From contig NZ_CP068083.1 of the NCBI RefSeq assembly GCF_016725325.1, positions 3,472,001 through 3,536,000 of the forward strand: a DNA stretch of 64,000 bases, given 5' to 3'. How positions within the stretch are numbered: position 1 is the first letter of the stretch; each line of letters opens with the position of its first letter. The notes below the pieces were generated by a model, which saw only the letters and a program-made list of their open reading frames with translations, was not told the DNA's origin and ran no database searches. This stretch comes from Sphingobacterium spiritivorum (GTDB lineage: Bacteria; Bacteroidota; Bacteroidia; Sphingobacteriales; Sphingobacteriaceae). This document shows positions 1 through 9,400 of the stretch, one piece after another. The translations under genes were made by a program, and so were the position numbers.

Positions 1-1422
1 CTGTTCCGGGTAGGGGTAGGAATAGATCGTCCTTTGGTACTGATGGGTGATCTGCGTAATGCTCCGGTACTGAAAACGGAAACATATCCGAATAGAAATG
101 ATATCCGTATCATTTCAAGAGGAAGTATTAAAGAACTGGTGAGTACAATCCGTCCTACACCGGGTACCGATGCTGAACGCTTCTGGACGTATAATGTAGA
201 GTGGGATAAGATCGCAGATTGGAAACCGGTTTATAAAGTAATACAATCCGCCAATATCCTGTACACCTTAGTGCCAAAAGTAGCGGAGAATGATCCTTCT
301 TTCACACCTGCACAAGTGCGTAAATATCAGGCTGAAGCTGTTTTTATGCGCAGTATGTCTTACTTCGTATTGCTCAGATTGTTCGGAAATGTACCGTATT
401 ATACGGATGCATACAATCAGGATCCTCTGCCTCGTATGGATCACAGAGAAGTAGCCAGAAAGTGTATTGAAGATCTGGAGAAAGTAAAAGATGATCTTCC
501 ATGGACATATGACGATCCGGCTAATCGGGGGGTAAGGGCCATGAAAGGATCTGCTTTGACGTTGATGATGCACCTGAATATGTGGTTAGCCTGGTTTGAT
601 AAACCAAATGCGAATCAATACTACTCACAGGTAGACCGTCTTGGCGATGAACTGAGACTGGAGAATAATGGTGCATATGAATTGCTTCCAATCGAGCGGG
701 TAGCAGAGATTTTCAATGGTCGTTCTAAAGAAGGATTATTTGAAATTCCGAATAACGTAAACTATGGTGAATCGTATGGTAGTCTTCGTAAGACCTATTT
801 CGCACACGTACTTCATGCACCTTATTTCATTCTGAATGCAACGACAACTGACAAGAGTGAGTTAGCATATGAATCTTCATATATGAAAACTTTATACCCT
901 GAAGGAGAGTCCGATGGAAGGATACAGAGTTGGTTTACAGATAAACAGGGTAATAATTTTATGTTTTCCGGCAATGGTAATTTTACCTTTTTCAAATTCT
1001 TCAATTTAGCCCTCGGATCTGGTAATACGGCTCAGTCTATTGGTAATTATCAGGTTATGTTTCGCTATGCAGACGCAATTCTGTTACAGGCAGAGGCTCT
1101 GGCTGCAATGGGCGGTAACGACGATAAGGCCACTATGCTGCTTAACCTGATTCGTTCCCGTGCTAAAGCGGGTCTTTATCCGGAAGCTAATAACTATGAC
1201 AACAAACTTCAGGATGCTATTTACTGGGAGAGATGCAAGGAATTAATGGGAGAGGGACATTACTATTATGATCTGGTACGCACAGGCAAGTTGTATGATG
1301 CTGCATACTCATGGCATCCGATGGCTTACTCGGCTTATCTGCAGGAAGCCTGGACCTGGCCTATAGATCCTAAAGCGTTGGAAAACAATCCTTTTATGAC
1401 ATTAAATGAATACTGGAAATAA
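1..1422 (+). CDS. SusD/RagB-family nutrient-binding outer-membrane lipoprotein (5' truncated)
   Basis: The reading frame is open from base 1, so the start and the lipoprotein signal lie outside the window; the ATG at 34 is internal. SusD proteins are surface lipoproteins that cap a SusC TonB-dependent transporter and deliver glycans or peptides. Visible family features are TPR-like helices, with the region around YQAEAVFMRSMSYFVLLRLF near the start, and the C-terminal block FRYADAILLQAEALA followed by LNLIRSRA and ERCKELMGEGHYYYDLVR, which is the usual SusD ending. The stop is 11 bases before the next lipoprotein gene. A susC gene is expected just upstream but cannot be seen. The family is certain; the ligand is unknown. 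Confidence 0.93.
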   Translation: MFRVGVGIDRPLVLMGDLRNAPVLKTETYPNRNDIRIISRGSIKELVSTIRPTPGTDAERFWTYNVEWDKIADWKPVYKVIQSANILYTLVPKVAENDPSFTPAQVRKYQAEAVFMRSMSYFVLLRLFGNVPYYTDAYNQDPLPRMDHREVARKCIEDLEKVKDDLPWTYDDPANRGVRAMKGSALTLMMHLNMWLAWFDKPNANQYYSQVDRLGDELRLENNGAYELLPIERVAEIFNGRSKEGLFEIPNNVNYGESYGSLRKTYFAHVLHAPYFILNATTTDKSELAYESSYMKTLYPEGESDGRIQSWFTDKQGNNFMFSGNGNFTFFKFFNLALGSGNTAQSIGNYQVMFRYADAILLQAEALAAMGGNDDKATMLLNLIRSRAKAGLYPEANNYDNKLQDAIYWERCKELMGEGHYYYDLVRTGKLYDAAYSWHPMAYSAYLQEAWTWPIDPKALENNPFMTLNEYWK

Positions 1423-1433
1423 GAGAAAGAGAT

Positions 1434-2159
1434 ATGAAAAATTTACTATACATACTTACCGCACTGCTTGTATTAGCATCTTGTAATAAAGACGATTATT
1501 TTTCGGATTCAGGTGTACATGATCCTAAATTCAATGGAAACATGATGCAATATCTGGATTCAAAAGGTCAAAAACCACAGGATCCCTTTGATACGCTGAC
1601 ACAAATCATCCGCTATGCCGGGATGGAAGATAATTTTAAAAATGACAGGCTGACCTTTTTCGCTCCTCCCGATCCGACGATCCGTAAGGCACTGAACTAC
1701 CTGAATGTGGTTCTTTATCTAGGAGGACAGGATACCATCAAGAGTTATCAGGAAGTGAAACCGGTGGTCTGGAAATCTATCTTATCTGAATATATGATTA
1801 AAGGTGATTTTGGATTGAATGATTTTCGTCAGGTAGATACGACTGCATTGTACGCTTTCAGCGGGCAGATCTTCGAAACGTATAATGAAACTCAACCGAT
1901 CAATGTGGGAGCTGTATATCATGATCTCAATAACAATGGCGTTGTGATCAAATATGCAGGGCCAAGACAAATTTTACTTTCTTATGTGCCGGATTATTCC
2001 CGACCGACATCTTCTTGGGTTAATACTTTTGTGGCTTCTTCCAATATTCAGCCGACTAACGGAAGGGTTCATGTATTGAATTACAACAGGCATGTGTTTG
2101 GTTTTTTATATGACCGGTTTGCCAATCTGGCGATCGAGTATGGTATTGATTATAAATAA
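1434..2159 (+). CDS. Fasciclin-like surface lipoprotein
   Basis: A lipoprotein of 241 residues. The signal peptide ends in a lipobox LASC with Cys17, followed by NKDD, a K-D-D pattern resembling the surface lipoprotein export signal described in Bacteroidota. The body looks like a diverged fasciclin (FAS1) domain: a segment reading TFFAPPDPTIRKAL near residue 80, a central ILSEYMIKGDFGLND, and a late VVIKYAGPRQILLSY strand. Fasciclin domains mediate adhesion or binding and often sit beside SusD in such operons. It lies 8 bases before the next gene. The fold assignment rests on motif resemblance only and the ligand is unknown. Confidence 0.65.
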   Translation: MKNLLYILTALLVLASCNKDDYFSDSGVHDPKFNGNMMQYLDSKGQKPQDPFDTLTQIIRYAGMEDNFKNDRLTFFAPPDPTIRKALNYLNVVLYLGGQDTIKSYQEVKPVVWKSILSEYMIKGDFGLNDFRQVDTTALYAFSGQIFETYNETQPINVGAVYHDLNNNGVVIKYAGPRQILLSYVPDYSRPTSSWVNTFVASSNIQPTNGRVHVLNYNRHVFGFLYDRFANLAIEYGIDYK

Positions 2160-2167
2160 GATCTGAT

Positions 2168-3781
2168 ATGAAAAAGAATTATACAATTTACTCCTTTATT
2201 ATCTTGTTCGTGGTTGTGCTGCTGGCCTCCTGTACGGACAAAATAACATATGGACCAGATCCTTATGCCGGTGGCGCAGAACCTTTGGGTATTGGATTCA
2301 GAGAAGCTTTGCCCTCACCTTCACAAGCCAGACCTGGTACAGATGTAACCTTTAAGATTGATGGTTTGCTTAAATATAAACCTGAAGAAATTCAGTTGTT
2401 TATGAATAATATTCCAGCTCGTATTGTCAATATTACAGATACTTCTGTAACGTCTACTGTTCCGGCCAATGCCAGTACAGGTGGTGTACGCGTAGTCGTA
2501 AACGGACAGATTTTTGCCGGACCATTATTACCAATTATAGGTAAAGCGGGTATTGACCTGACATTCAGATCCGGAACAGGTACACTCGGACCAATTTTTT
2601 CAATTCAGCAACTCAGCAACGGACAGATTTATATAGGAGGTAATTTTACCGATTACAACGGTTTTTCCTCTTCTACCAAAATTGGTGGTATAGCACGACT
2701 GTCCAGTTCAGGAGATTTTGTAAAAGGAATGAAATTTGGCGAAGGGGTAAAAGGGTCCATCTTGTCCATCAATGAACTGACCAACGGTTCGCTTTTGATT
2801 TCCGGTGCATTTACGAATTTCGATACGATCAATCTTGTCAGAAATATCACCCGTATTACGAATACAGGTGCTCTGGATGTAGCGAGTGTGCCTATTCTTA
2901 ATCTGACATCTGATCCGAGAAAGAGCAATCTTATCGCACCGACATTTAATGGAGGGACAGACCTTTCGGTTGTAAAGACGTTTGTTCAGAATAATAAAGT
3001 GACGGCTATCGGCAATTTCCAGTCTTATGCCAACAATTATTATACACGTTCCACATTTGATAATATTCTGACCGATTACTTTTCGACAAAGCAAGTCGTA
3101 CGTATGGATATGAATGGGGTGTTGGATTCTAATTATTATATGAATAAAACTACGCTTCCGATTAAAGGACTGGCTGGTGTTAACGGTACTGTTAACGATG
3201 GTTATTTGCAGAAGGACGGCAAACTGGTGCTGGTTGGTTCTTTTACCAATTTCAATGCGAGTCAGAGTGCCGGACGAATTGTGAGGCTTGATGTAAATGG
3301 TAATTATGATGCAAGTTTTTCAGCCGGTTCAGGAGCTGATGACCGGATTTCGAAGATATTCTACTCGGCCTCCAGAAATAAATACATTGTCGTAGGTAGC
3401 TTCAATACATTCAATGGTGTACCTGCAAATGGTATTGCAGTGTTGAATGTAGACGGAAGTGTTGATCCTTCTTTCAAAAGTTATGGCTTTGCCGGAGGTA
3501 AACCAAACTATGTAACACAGCTTTCGAATGGATTGATCCTTGTTTCGGGAACATTTACAAAATACAATGATGTGATACGGGAAGGTCTGCTGATCCTTAA
3601 TCCTGACGGATCACTTGCTGCGGATTATAATAACACAGGCAAGCTGGTCGGCAGTATCTATGATTCTTTGGAAGGTACCAATTCTTTGGGTCAGCGAACA
3701 ATCACGCTGGTTGGAAGTATCAGTTCTTTCAACGGACAGCTTAATGTCGGAAATATTGTACGTATGACGATTGTTGATTAA
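2168..3781 (+). CDS. Surface lipoprotein with IPT/TIG domain and delta-60 propeller repeats (DUF5008-like)
   Basis: A lipoprotein of 537 residues with a lipobox at Cys22 (LLASC). Residues about 45-125 resemble an IPT/TIG immunoglobulin-like domain, with the segment PEEIQLFMNNIPARIVNI. From about residue 130 to the end there are repeated blades of the type ...NGQIYIGGNFTDYNG...GGIARLSSSG, the delta-60 or WD-like pattern in which each unit ends in an F-T/N-x-F/Y-N motif. Such proteins occur next to SusCD in Sphingobacteriaceae and probably form a surface glycan- or protein-binding propeller. It lies in the same operon as the M60 peptidase. It shows no catalytic motif. The DUF5008 label is from memory of the family. 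Confidence 0.75.
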   Translation: MKKNYTIYSFIILFVVVLLASCTDKITYGPDPYAGGAEPLGIGFREALPSPSQARPGTDVTFKIDGLLKYKPEEIQLFMNNIPARIVNITDTSVTSTVPANASTGGVRVVVNGQIFAGPLLPIIGKAGIDLTFRSGTGTLGPIFSIQQLSNGQIYIGGNFTDYNGFSSSTKIGGIARLSSSGDFVKGMKFGEGVKGSILSINELTNGSLLISGAFTNFDTINLVRNITRITNTGALDVASVPILNLTSDPRKSNLIAPTFNGGTDLSVVKTFVQNNKVTAIGNFQSYANNYYTRSTFDNILTDYFSTKQVVRMDMNGVLDSNYYMNKTTLPIKGLAGVNGTVNDGYLQKDGKLVLVGSFTNFNASQSAGRIVRLDVNGNYDASFSAGSGADDRISKIFYSASRNKYIVVGSFNTFNGVPANGIAVLNVDGSVDPSFKSYGFAGGKPNYVTQLSNGLILVSGTFTKYNDVIREGLLILNPDGSLAADYNNTGKLVGSIYDSLEGTNSLGQRTITLVGSISSFNGQLNVGNIVRMTIVD

Positions 3782-3805
3782 CAGGTGTATTAAAGAGATT
3801 TAGAA

Positions 3806-5596
3806 ATGAAAAATAGCAATACAATTTCGATCAGAAAATATAGCCGTCAACTACTGCTGTTGACTACAGCTGTATGGGGGCTGCTATCCTGTAATAAGGA
3901 TTTTGAAAATAAAATTCAATTTGGCGATGATGAGCCTAATCTTAATATAAAGGGATCTCAGTTTCGGATGGCCTATATTATTGTAGAAGGAGCGGTAGGT
4001 TCAGTGGTCGGTAATCAGGCTACAGACTACGGGGTAATGCCCAATTTGTCTGAGATGACTTTTAATGCCATGTTCAGCTGGAACTCGGTCAGTGCGGCGT
4101 CTCCAAATGACGGAACAACTTATGCCGATCTGTTGACTGGTGTAGAAAAAGATAAACATAAAATAACCAGTACCAATCTTTCCGGTAATAATCTGGCAAA
4201 ATACCCAAGTCTTTTTACACGGATCAAGCAATATACTAAGTTGCGTACAGCTCTTGTAACCAGTAATAACACGGTAGAGGGGATTGTGAACCCTGCTGAT
4301 ATTGATCAGAATGTAAAAGTCAATACGGATACAGAAGTACTGACAGGAGCTCAGACAGAACTGAATCATGCAGATGCAGGTTTGGTGGTGGCTACTTTTA
4401 AAGATGTGAAAGCTGCCGGAGATGCTTATGGATATGGTCCTGATTCGGAACAGTATCTTCAGGCGTTGCATCAGTTTGATCAGCGGTTAGGTGATCTGAT
4501 GAAGACAATCAAGTCAAGACCAAATTATAAAGATGAAAAATGGTTAGTCATCGTCGCATCGAATAACGGCGGATCTTATACCCTGAAACCAGGGCTGGAT
4601 GACGGAAGTGTGTTTTCGAAAACCGATCGCAATAATTTTGTTCTGATGTATAATAATCAGTTTGCTTACAAACTGGTAGAGCGCATAGAGACCATCGATC
4701 CGGCCTGGAGCTCTTCAGCAGTTCGTTATACCGGTAATTCGGGTTTTGCTGCTGTATCAGCTACTGATGCGCGGTTATATGATATGGGAACAGGAGCAGA
4801 TGCCGGTAATTATACCATACAGATTAAGCTTAAGGTGCATGAGATGAATGGAAAAGGAGGGAAAACAGGGAGTGCATTAAATGGTGTTATCGTGGGGAAA
4901 ATGAACAGTGCTCAGAATTTTCCGGTAGGCTGGAGCTTCACTTATAACGGTGGTAACGGCTGGCGGTTTGTATCTAACAGCAGCTCATCTTCCAATTATG
5001 CGTTTGATAGTACACCATTTGAATTGGATACCTGGTACACGCTGACAGCCAAGATCTATAAAGACGGTACCAATCGTGTAGTCAAATTATTCAGAGATGG
5101 CGTGTTGAAGCAGACACTTACCAATTTTGCTGCCCGCAACCTTTCTTCTCCGGATATGCCATTACAATTAGGATATCAAAAAGGATCTTATGGCGACAAT
5201 TCAGGATTTGTTCATTCTATTGCAGATGTCCGGATCTATAATGCTGCATTACCGGATAATTACATTGCTGCAAATGCATGTACTACACTTTCTACGCCTC
5301 AAAAAGATAGCTATTATGCTAATCTGATCGGTTACTGGCCTGCCAATGATGAAGGTACACAGATTAAAGACTTAAGTCCGTACAAGAGAAACTTTATACT
5401 CAACGGATCTTTTGTATGGAACAGTTTTTCAGAACGTGCCGGCAATTTATGTCCTACCGTTCCGGATAATCTGGAAAGATTTGTTATCCGTACAGTAGAT
5501 GCACCTTTGATGATGTACAGCTGGTTAGGGATATTAGAAGTGTCGCAGTTCGATCTGGATGCACAGAGTTGGTCTCCAATATTTTCAAACAAATAA
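3806..5596 (+). CDS. Lipoprotein with decayed alkaline-phosphatase-like domain plus LamG (DUF4983-type)
   Basis: A lipoprotein of 596 residues with a lipobox at Cys29 (LLSC) followed by NKDFEN. Residues about 50-260 align by eye with the alkaline-phosphatase/phosphodiesterase superfamily: a beta-strand AYIIVEG where VDG is expected, a TYADLLTGV block where the nucleophile Thr/Ser sits, and VIVASNNGG at residues 248-256 where TSDHGG is expected. Several metal ligands are thus replaced (D to E near residue 61; D and H to N at 253 and 254), so it is probably not a working hydrolase. Residues about 300-480 are a LamG jellyroll (for example WYTLTAKIYKDGTNRVVKLFRDG), followed by a C-terminal DUF4983-like segment. 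It is paralogous to the gene at 7619. A binding role is inferred. Confidence 0.75.
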   Translation: MKNSNTISIRKYSRQLLLLTTAVWGLLSCNKDFENKIQFGDDEPNLNIKGSQFRMAYIIVEGAVGSVVGNQATDYGVMPNLSEMTFNAMFSWNSVSAASPNDGTTYADLLTGVEKDKHKITSTNLSGNNLAKYPSLFTRIKQYTKLRTALVTSNNTVEGIVNPADIDQNVKVNTDTEVLTGAQTELNHADAGLVVATFKDVKAAGDAYGYGPDSEQYLQALHQFDQRLGDLMKTIKSRPNYKDEKWLVIVASNNGGSYTLKPGLDDGSVFSKTDRNNFVLMYNNQFAYKLVERIETIDPAWSSSAVRYTGNSGFAAVSATDARLYDMGTGADAGNYTIQIKLKVHEMNGKGGKTGSALNGVIVGKMNSAQNFPVGWSFTYNGGNGWRFVSNSSSSSNYAFDSTPFELDTWYTLTAKIYKDGTNRVVKLFRDGVLKQTLTNFAARNLSSPDMPLQLGYQKGSYGDNSGFVHSIADVRIYNAALPDNYIAANACTTLSTPQKDSYYANLIGYWPANDEGTQIKDLSPYKRNFILNGSFVWNSFSERAGNLCPTVPDNLERFVIRTVDAPLMMYSWLGILEVSQFDLDAQSWSPIFSNK

Positions 5597-5606
5597 TTAT
5601 TGAACG

Positions 5607-7604
5607 ATGAAAAAGCAATTGTTTTACGGTTTTTCATTCTTATATATACTGGCTTCTTTAGCTTCATGTTCTAAAGACTACGGTTATAATTTTGAAAACG
5701 GATATTCATCCGGTGAATATGAAGATACAGTAAATGTAAATATCGATACAAATCGGTTTAAGATCGATTACTCGAAAATTACGCAGGCCAGGCTGTTTCC
5801 TGGAGTGGTAGCAACTACAGAACCGAGATTAGAAAACTATAAGGTCAGTATCGATCTGAATTATGTAGAAGTATCTCCTTCCGATCTGCGGATCAGTGTA
5901 GCTCCAGGTGCATGGCAGAGCACAAGTATGTTTGCTCCTGCAGGCGAACTGATTGTGATCGATGTACCACAAGGTGTGTATGGTCTTAAAGCACAGGTCG
6001 GTCCGCATGTGTATACCGGAAGTACGAAGATCGAATTCCCGCGAAGAGACGAAAAAATAGTGGTAAGCAAGGATCTTTTTCCGGGCAAAAACTATATACG
6101 GAATTTGTACGGAGGACTTGTATACATTATTCCTGAGCGTCCTTTGGGGAGAGTTGTAGACCTTCTTTTCTCCGGAACAACGCTTGCGCCAAGTTTCAAA
6201 TTAGGGAAAATGACCGATCAGGAATGGAAAGATCTTGTTAACAAATCTTCAGTTCCGTGGTTTGAACTGGAAGGTAACCGTATCGTTTTTACATTACAGA
6301 CAGAACGTCTCAAAAGATTCCCTATCAGTAGCCCTACAGAATTGATGGAACTTTGGGATAAGATGATCAAGGAAGCCTATTGGGACTGGACAGGTATGAC
6401 AGAGGGGAATCCTGATGTCAAACATCGTGCACCATTCAATAAATGGCGTATCGTACATGATGTATTGTTTGAACCAGGGGTAGCGCAGGTATCCGGATAT
6501 CCGGTACGTGCAGGTGCCAATGATCAGTACTTTGGTCAGGCTGTGACTGTAAATTCGGTTCGTACGCAAAACTGGGGAACATATCATGAGCTTGGACATA
6601 ATATGCAACAGGGCCGGGTATGGAGTTTTGACGGAAACGGAGAGGTGACAAACAACTTATTCAGCTTTAAAGTAGCCATGATTAACGGCCGTCAACATAC
6701 CAAGATAGCGGAAGTATGGCCTACAGGATTGGAATGGATTAACTATGTGCCTAAAGATGCTACAGATGCTAATCGTAAGATTTGGGCTAATATGCCGACT
6801 TTATCAAAAAATCATAATGATGCCAAACTGATTATGTATGCACAGATCTTCGAAAAATACGGATACGAATTTATGACTTATCTATATACCCGTGCACGTA
6901 ATGCCAGATTTGAATCGGCCAATGATCAATCCAAGATTGACTTCTTCTACGAAGCACTGTGTGAATATACAAAAGTGGATATGGAACCTTTCTTATGGAT
7001 AGGATGGGGTATAAAAGTAAGTGATGTTTCCCGTAATTACGTTAAGTTTCAACTGGGACTTCCGTTACTAAACAAGAAATTCTGGCTATTCAATCCGGTA
7101 ACCAAAAGTGGAGGCGAAGAACCTTATTATGATGTTATTGAGGTTGCAAAAACCGGATGGACAGCTACTGCTACCAACTATAATACAACATATGAGCCTA
7201 AGAATACAATAGACGGTAATCTGACCACCTTCTGGAATGCCTGCTGGAATACAACCTGTACCCCTGCTAACAGTTTTGTCGCTAACGGTCCGTGGGTAAT
7301 TAATTTACAGACCGGAACTAATGCAATCAGTGCAAGTGGTATCAGTTTTACGCAGCGTCAGGTTGCAAATTCAACTAATCATGTCAAAAATTTCAAACTG
7401 GAAGTGAGTGATGATAATGTATCATGGCGTTCATTGGGAACCTTCACCGTTACAAGAGATCTTCCAACACAATATGTGTATTTCAATAGTGGTCAGACCG
7501 CTGAAACATTTAAATATGCCAGACTTACAGTCAATAAGTCGGACTTGTATGTGACCACAGACTTTCCGGTAATAGCTGAGTTAGGATTTTATAACAATAG
7601 ATAA
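5607..7604 (+). CDS. M60-family (enhancin-like) zinc metallopeptidase lipoprotein with C-terminal F5/8C domain
   Basis: A lipoprotein of 665 residues, lipobox LASC with Cys21. The zinc site is plain: HELGH at residues 327-331 and a downstream acidic residue E346 in GEVTN, matching the M60 pattern HExxH-x(8-28)-E. M60 peptidases cleave mucin-type and other glycoproteins. About residues 70-170 form an N-terminal beta domain usual for the family, and about 510-665 form an F5/8 type C (discoidin, CBM32-like) module with IDGNLTTFWNACW as a typical opening strand. The enzyme is presumably displayed on the cell surface with the SusD and LamG partners and is the only clearly catalytic protein seen in the operon. 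Gaps to its neighbours are 10 and 14 bases. The substrate is not known. Confidence 0.9.
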   Translation: MKKQLFYGFSFLYILASLASCSKDYGYNFENGYSSGEYEDTVNVNIDTNRFKIDYSKITQARLFPGVVATTEPRLENYKVSIDLNYVEVSPSDLRISVAPGAWQSTSMFAPAGELIVIDVPQGVYGLKAQVGPHVYTGSTKIEFPRRDEKIVVSKDLFPGKNYIRNLYGGLVYIIPERPLGRVVDLLFSGTTLAPSFKLGKMTDQEWKDLVNKSSVPWFELEGNRIVFTLQTERLKRFPISSPTELMELWDKMIKEAYWDWTGMTEGNPDVKHRAPFNKWRIVHDVLFEPGVAQVSGYPVRAGANDQYFGQAVTVNSVRTQNWGTYHELGHNMQQGRVWSFDGNGEVTNNLFSFKVAMINGRQHTKIAEVWPTGLEWINYVPKDATDANRKIWANMPTLSKNHNDAKLIMYAQIFEKYGYEFMTYLYTRARNARFESANDQSKIDFFYEALCEYTKVDMEPFLWIGWGIKVSDVSRNYVKFQLGLPLLNKKFWLFNPVTKSGGEEPYYDVIEVAKTGWTATATNYNTTYEPKNTIDGNLTTFWNACWNTTCTPANSFVANGPWVINLQTGTNAISASGISFTQRQVANSTNHVKNFKLEVSDDNVSWRSLGTFTVTRDLPTQYVYFNSGQTAETFKYARLTVNKSDLYVTTDFPVIAELGFYNNR

Positions 7605-7618
7605 GAAAGGGGATAATT

Positions 7619-9346
7619 ATGAAAAGTAATAGAATAACAAATTTCCTGTTGATGTCGATGCTTTTGGTAGCAGGTCTGACATCCTGTAAGAAGTATTATG
7701 ATCCTCCTTTAGTATTTGAGAAGGAAGTTGTCACACCGTTCGTGAAAGAAAGAAAAGTCTTGATGATTGTCGTTGACGGATTGTCCGGTATTGAACTGAA
7801 AAAGGATGTTCCGACAAATATTAAAGCTTTATTGCCGAACAGCAAATATTCCTTTAATGCACTGGCAGATGCCAATACCGGTGATGCTTCTACCTGGACG
7901 ACTATTGTGAGTGGAGTAGGGCATAATAAGCATGGTATCGAGGGTGATGATTTTGATGAGGAATTTGACGAAGATGATCCGCATGGTACAAACAACCCTC
8001 AGAGCGGAACAGGTTTCGTTACGTTTTTTCAGCGTATACTGGAATCCGGCAAAACAATGAAATCTTATGCTGTAACTCCTAATGCTTTAATTTCAAAAAA
8101 CCTCTTTGGATTAGCTGATGGCAATGTATTAGTCGGTTCGGATGCAGCAGCTAAGGATAGTATTCTGTCCAAACTCGGACGTAATGAAACAGATTTGGGC
8201 GTGGCTGTTGTCAATTTTAGAGGTGTAAATGAAGCAGGTGTTAAGAGCTCTTTTTCAATGTCAAGTGCTATGTATAAAGAGGCCGTGACGGTAGCTGACG
8301 GATACATTGGTGAGATTTTGTCAGGTCTTAAAAAGCGTAAAGATTATGCAAAAGAAGACTGGCTGGTCATTATCACTTCTAATCATGGTGGTAGCGGTAA
8401 TACTTATGGCGGTGCATCTCTGGAAGAACGTAAAGTGCCTGTTATCTACTATTCACCGGATATTGTAGGGAAAGAATTCGAAATTCCTGATCTTAAAAAC
8501 TCCCTGACTGTAAATGCTATTAATGCATTCAATCCGACGATCCTAAATGCAAATGCAGGTCAGTTCAACGTAGGGAATGCAGGCGATTATACCATTATGT
8601 GTAAGGTTAAAGTAATTACAAAATCCGGAACCAACTCCGTTATTGTAGGTAAGACCACACATGCTTACAGTGCGACCAGAGGCTGGCATCTGATGATTGC
8701 CTCGTCAGAGAATAAATTCAGAGCCATACTGGGAGACGGTACATTATATTTTGTCTATTCTCCGAAAACATTTGTAATCGGACAGTGGCATACCATAGCC
8801 ATTAAAGTGTATACGGAAAATGGTAAAAGATATGGTAAGGTGTATCAGGATGGTGAACCGGGAGCGGCTGTAGATGTGACAGGTAAAAACATTACAGGTA
8901 CGGGTGACTTTTTCGTTGGGCCGGGTAAAAGTGGAGTAGCATATGGTGCTTCCAGTAATCTTGTGAATAATCTTGCATATTATAATGTAAATCTTCCGGA
9001 TCAGTATATCAAGGATTTTGCATGTAAGCAGGAACTGGATGCTACAGACACCTATTGGAATCAATTGCTTGGATACTGGCCGATGGGAGAAGGATCTGGA
9101 AGTGTACTTAAAAACAGAAAAGACGATACCGGGAAAACCGACTTTTTGTTTCCGGGATCACCTTTCGCCTGGAACCTCGCACAATCCTGGTCTTGCAGTA
9201 CGGAAGAAAACCCGAATATATACCTTACTTATGATAAAGATCTGATGAGTAATATCCTGTACTGGCTGAAAATACCAATCGTAGCTTCCTGGAATCTGGA
9301 AGGAACTCCATGGCTGCAAAAGTATGAAACAGAGTTTATTAAATAA
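7619..9346 (+). CDS. Alkaline-phosphatase-like plus LamG lipoprotein, paralogue of the gene at 3806
   Basis: A lipoprotein of 575 residues, lipobox LTSC with Cys23. The N-terminal half keeps more of the alkaline phosphatase superfamily signature than its paralogue: VLMIVVDG with D53, STWTTIVSGVGHNKHGIEG around residues 91-109 with the expected Thr and the KHG ending, and LVIITSNHGG at 249-258. The last motif is TSDHGG in active members, so one metal ligand is changed from D to N (N255). A strongly acidic loop (residues 108-120, ten D or E) follows the KHG motif. Residues about 285-450 form a LamG jellyroll and the C-terminus is DUF4983-like. Whether it has residual activity cannot be told from the sequence. 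Confidence 0.78.
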   Translation: MKSNRITNFLLMSMLLVAGLTSCKKYYDPPLVFEKEVVTPFVKERKVLMIVVDGLSGIELKKDVPTNIKALLPNSKYSFNALADANTGDASTWTTIVSGVGHNKHGIEGDDFDEEFDEDDPHGTNNPQSGTGFVTFFQRILESGKTMKSYAVTPNALISKNLFGLADGNVLVGSDAAAKDSILSKLGRNETDLGVAVVNFRGVNEAGVKSSFSMSSAMYKEAVTVADGYIGEILSGLKKRKDYAKEDWLVIITSNHGGSGNTYGGASLEERKVPVIYYSPDIVGKEFEIPDLKNSLTVNAINAFNPTILNANAGQFNVGNAGDYTIMCKVKVITKSGTNSVIVGKTTHAYSATRGWHLMIASSENKFRAILGDGTLYFVYSPKTFVIGQWHTIAIKVYTENGKRYGKVYQDGEPGAAVDVTGKNITGTGDFFVGPGKSGVAYGASSNLVNNLAYYNVNLPDQYIKDFACKQELDATDTYWNQLLGYWPMGEGSGSVLKNRKDDTGKTDFLFPGSPFAWNLAQSWSCSTEENPNIYLTYDKDLMSNILYWLKIPIVASWNLEGTPWLQKYETEFIK

Positions 9347-9400
9347 TTAATCCGGGGATTGGTCTTGTTTATAATATAACGACACTATTATTAACCTAAT

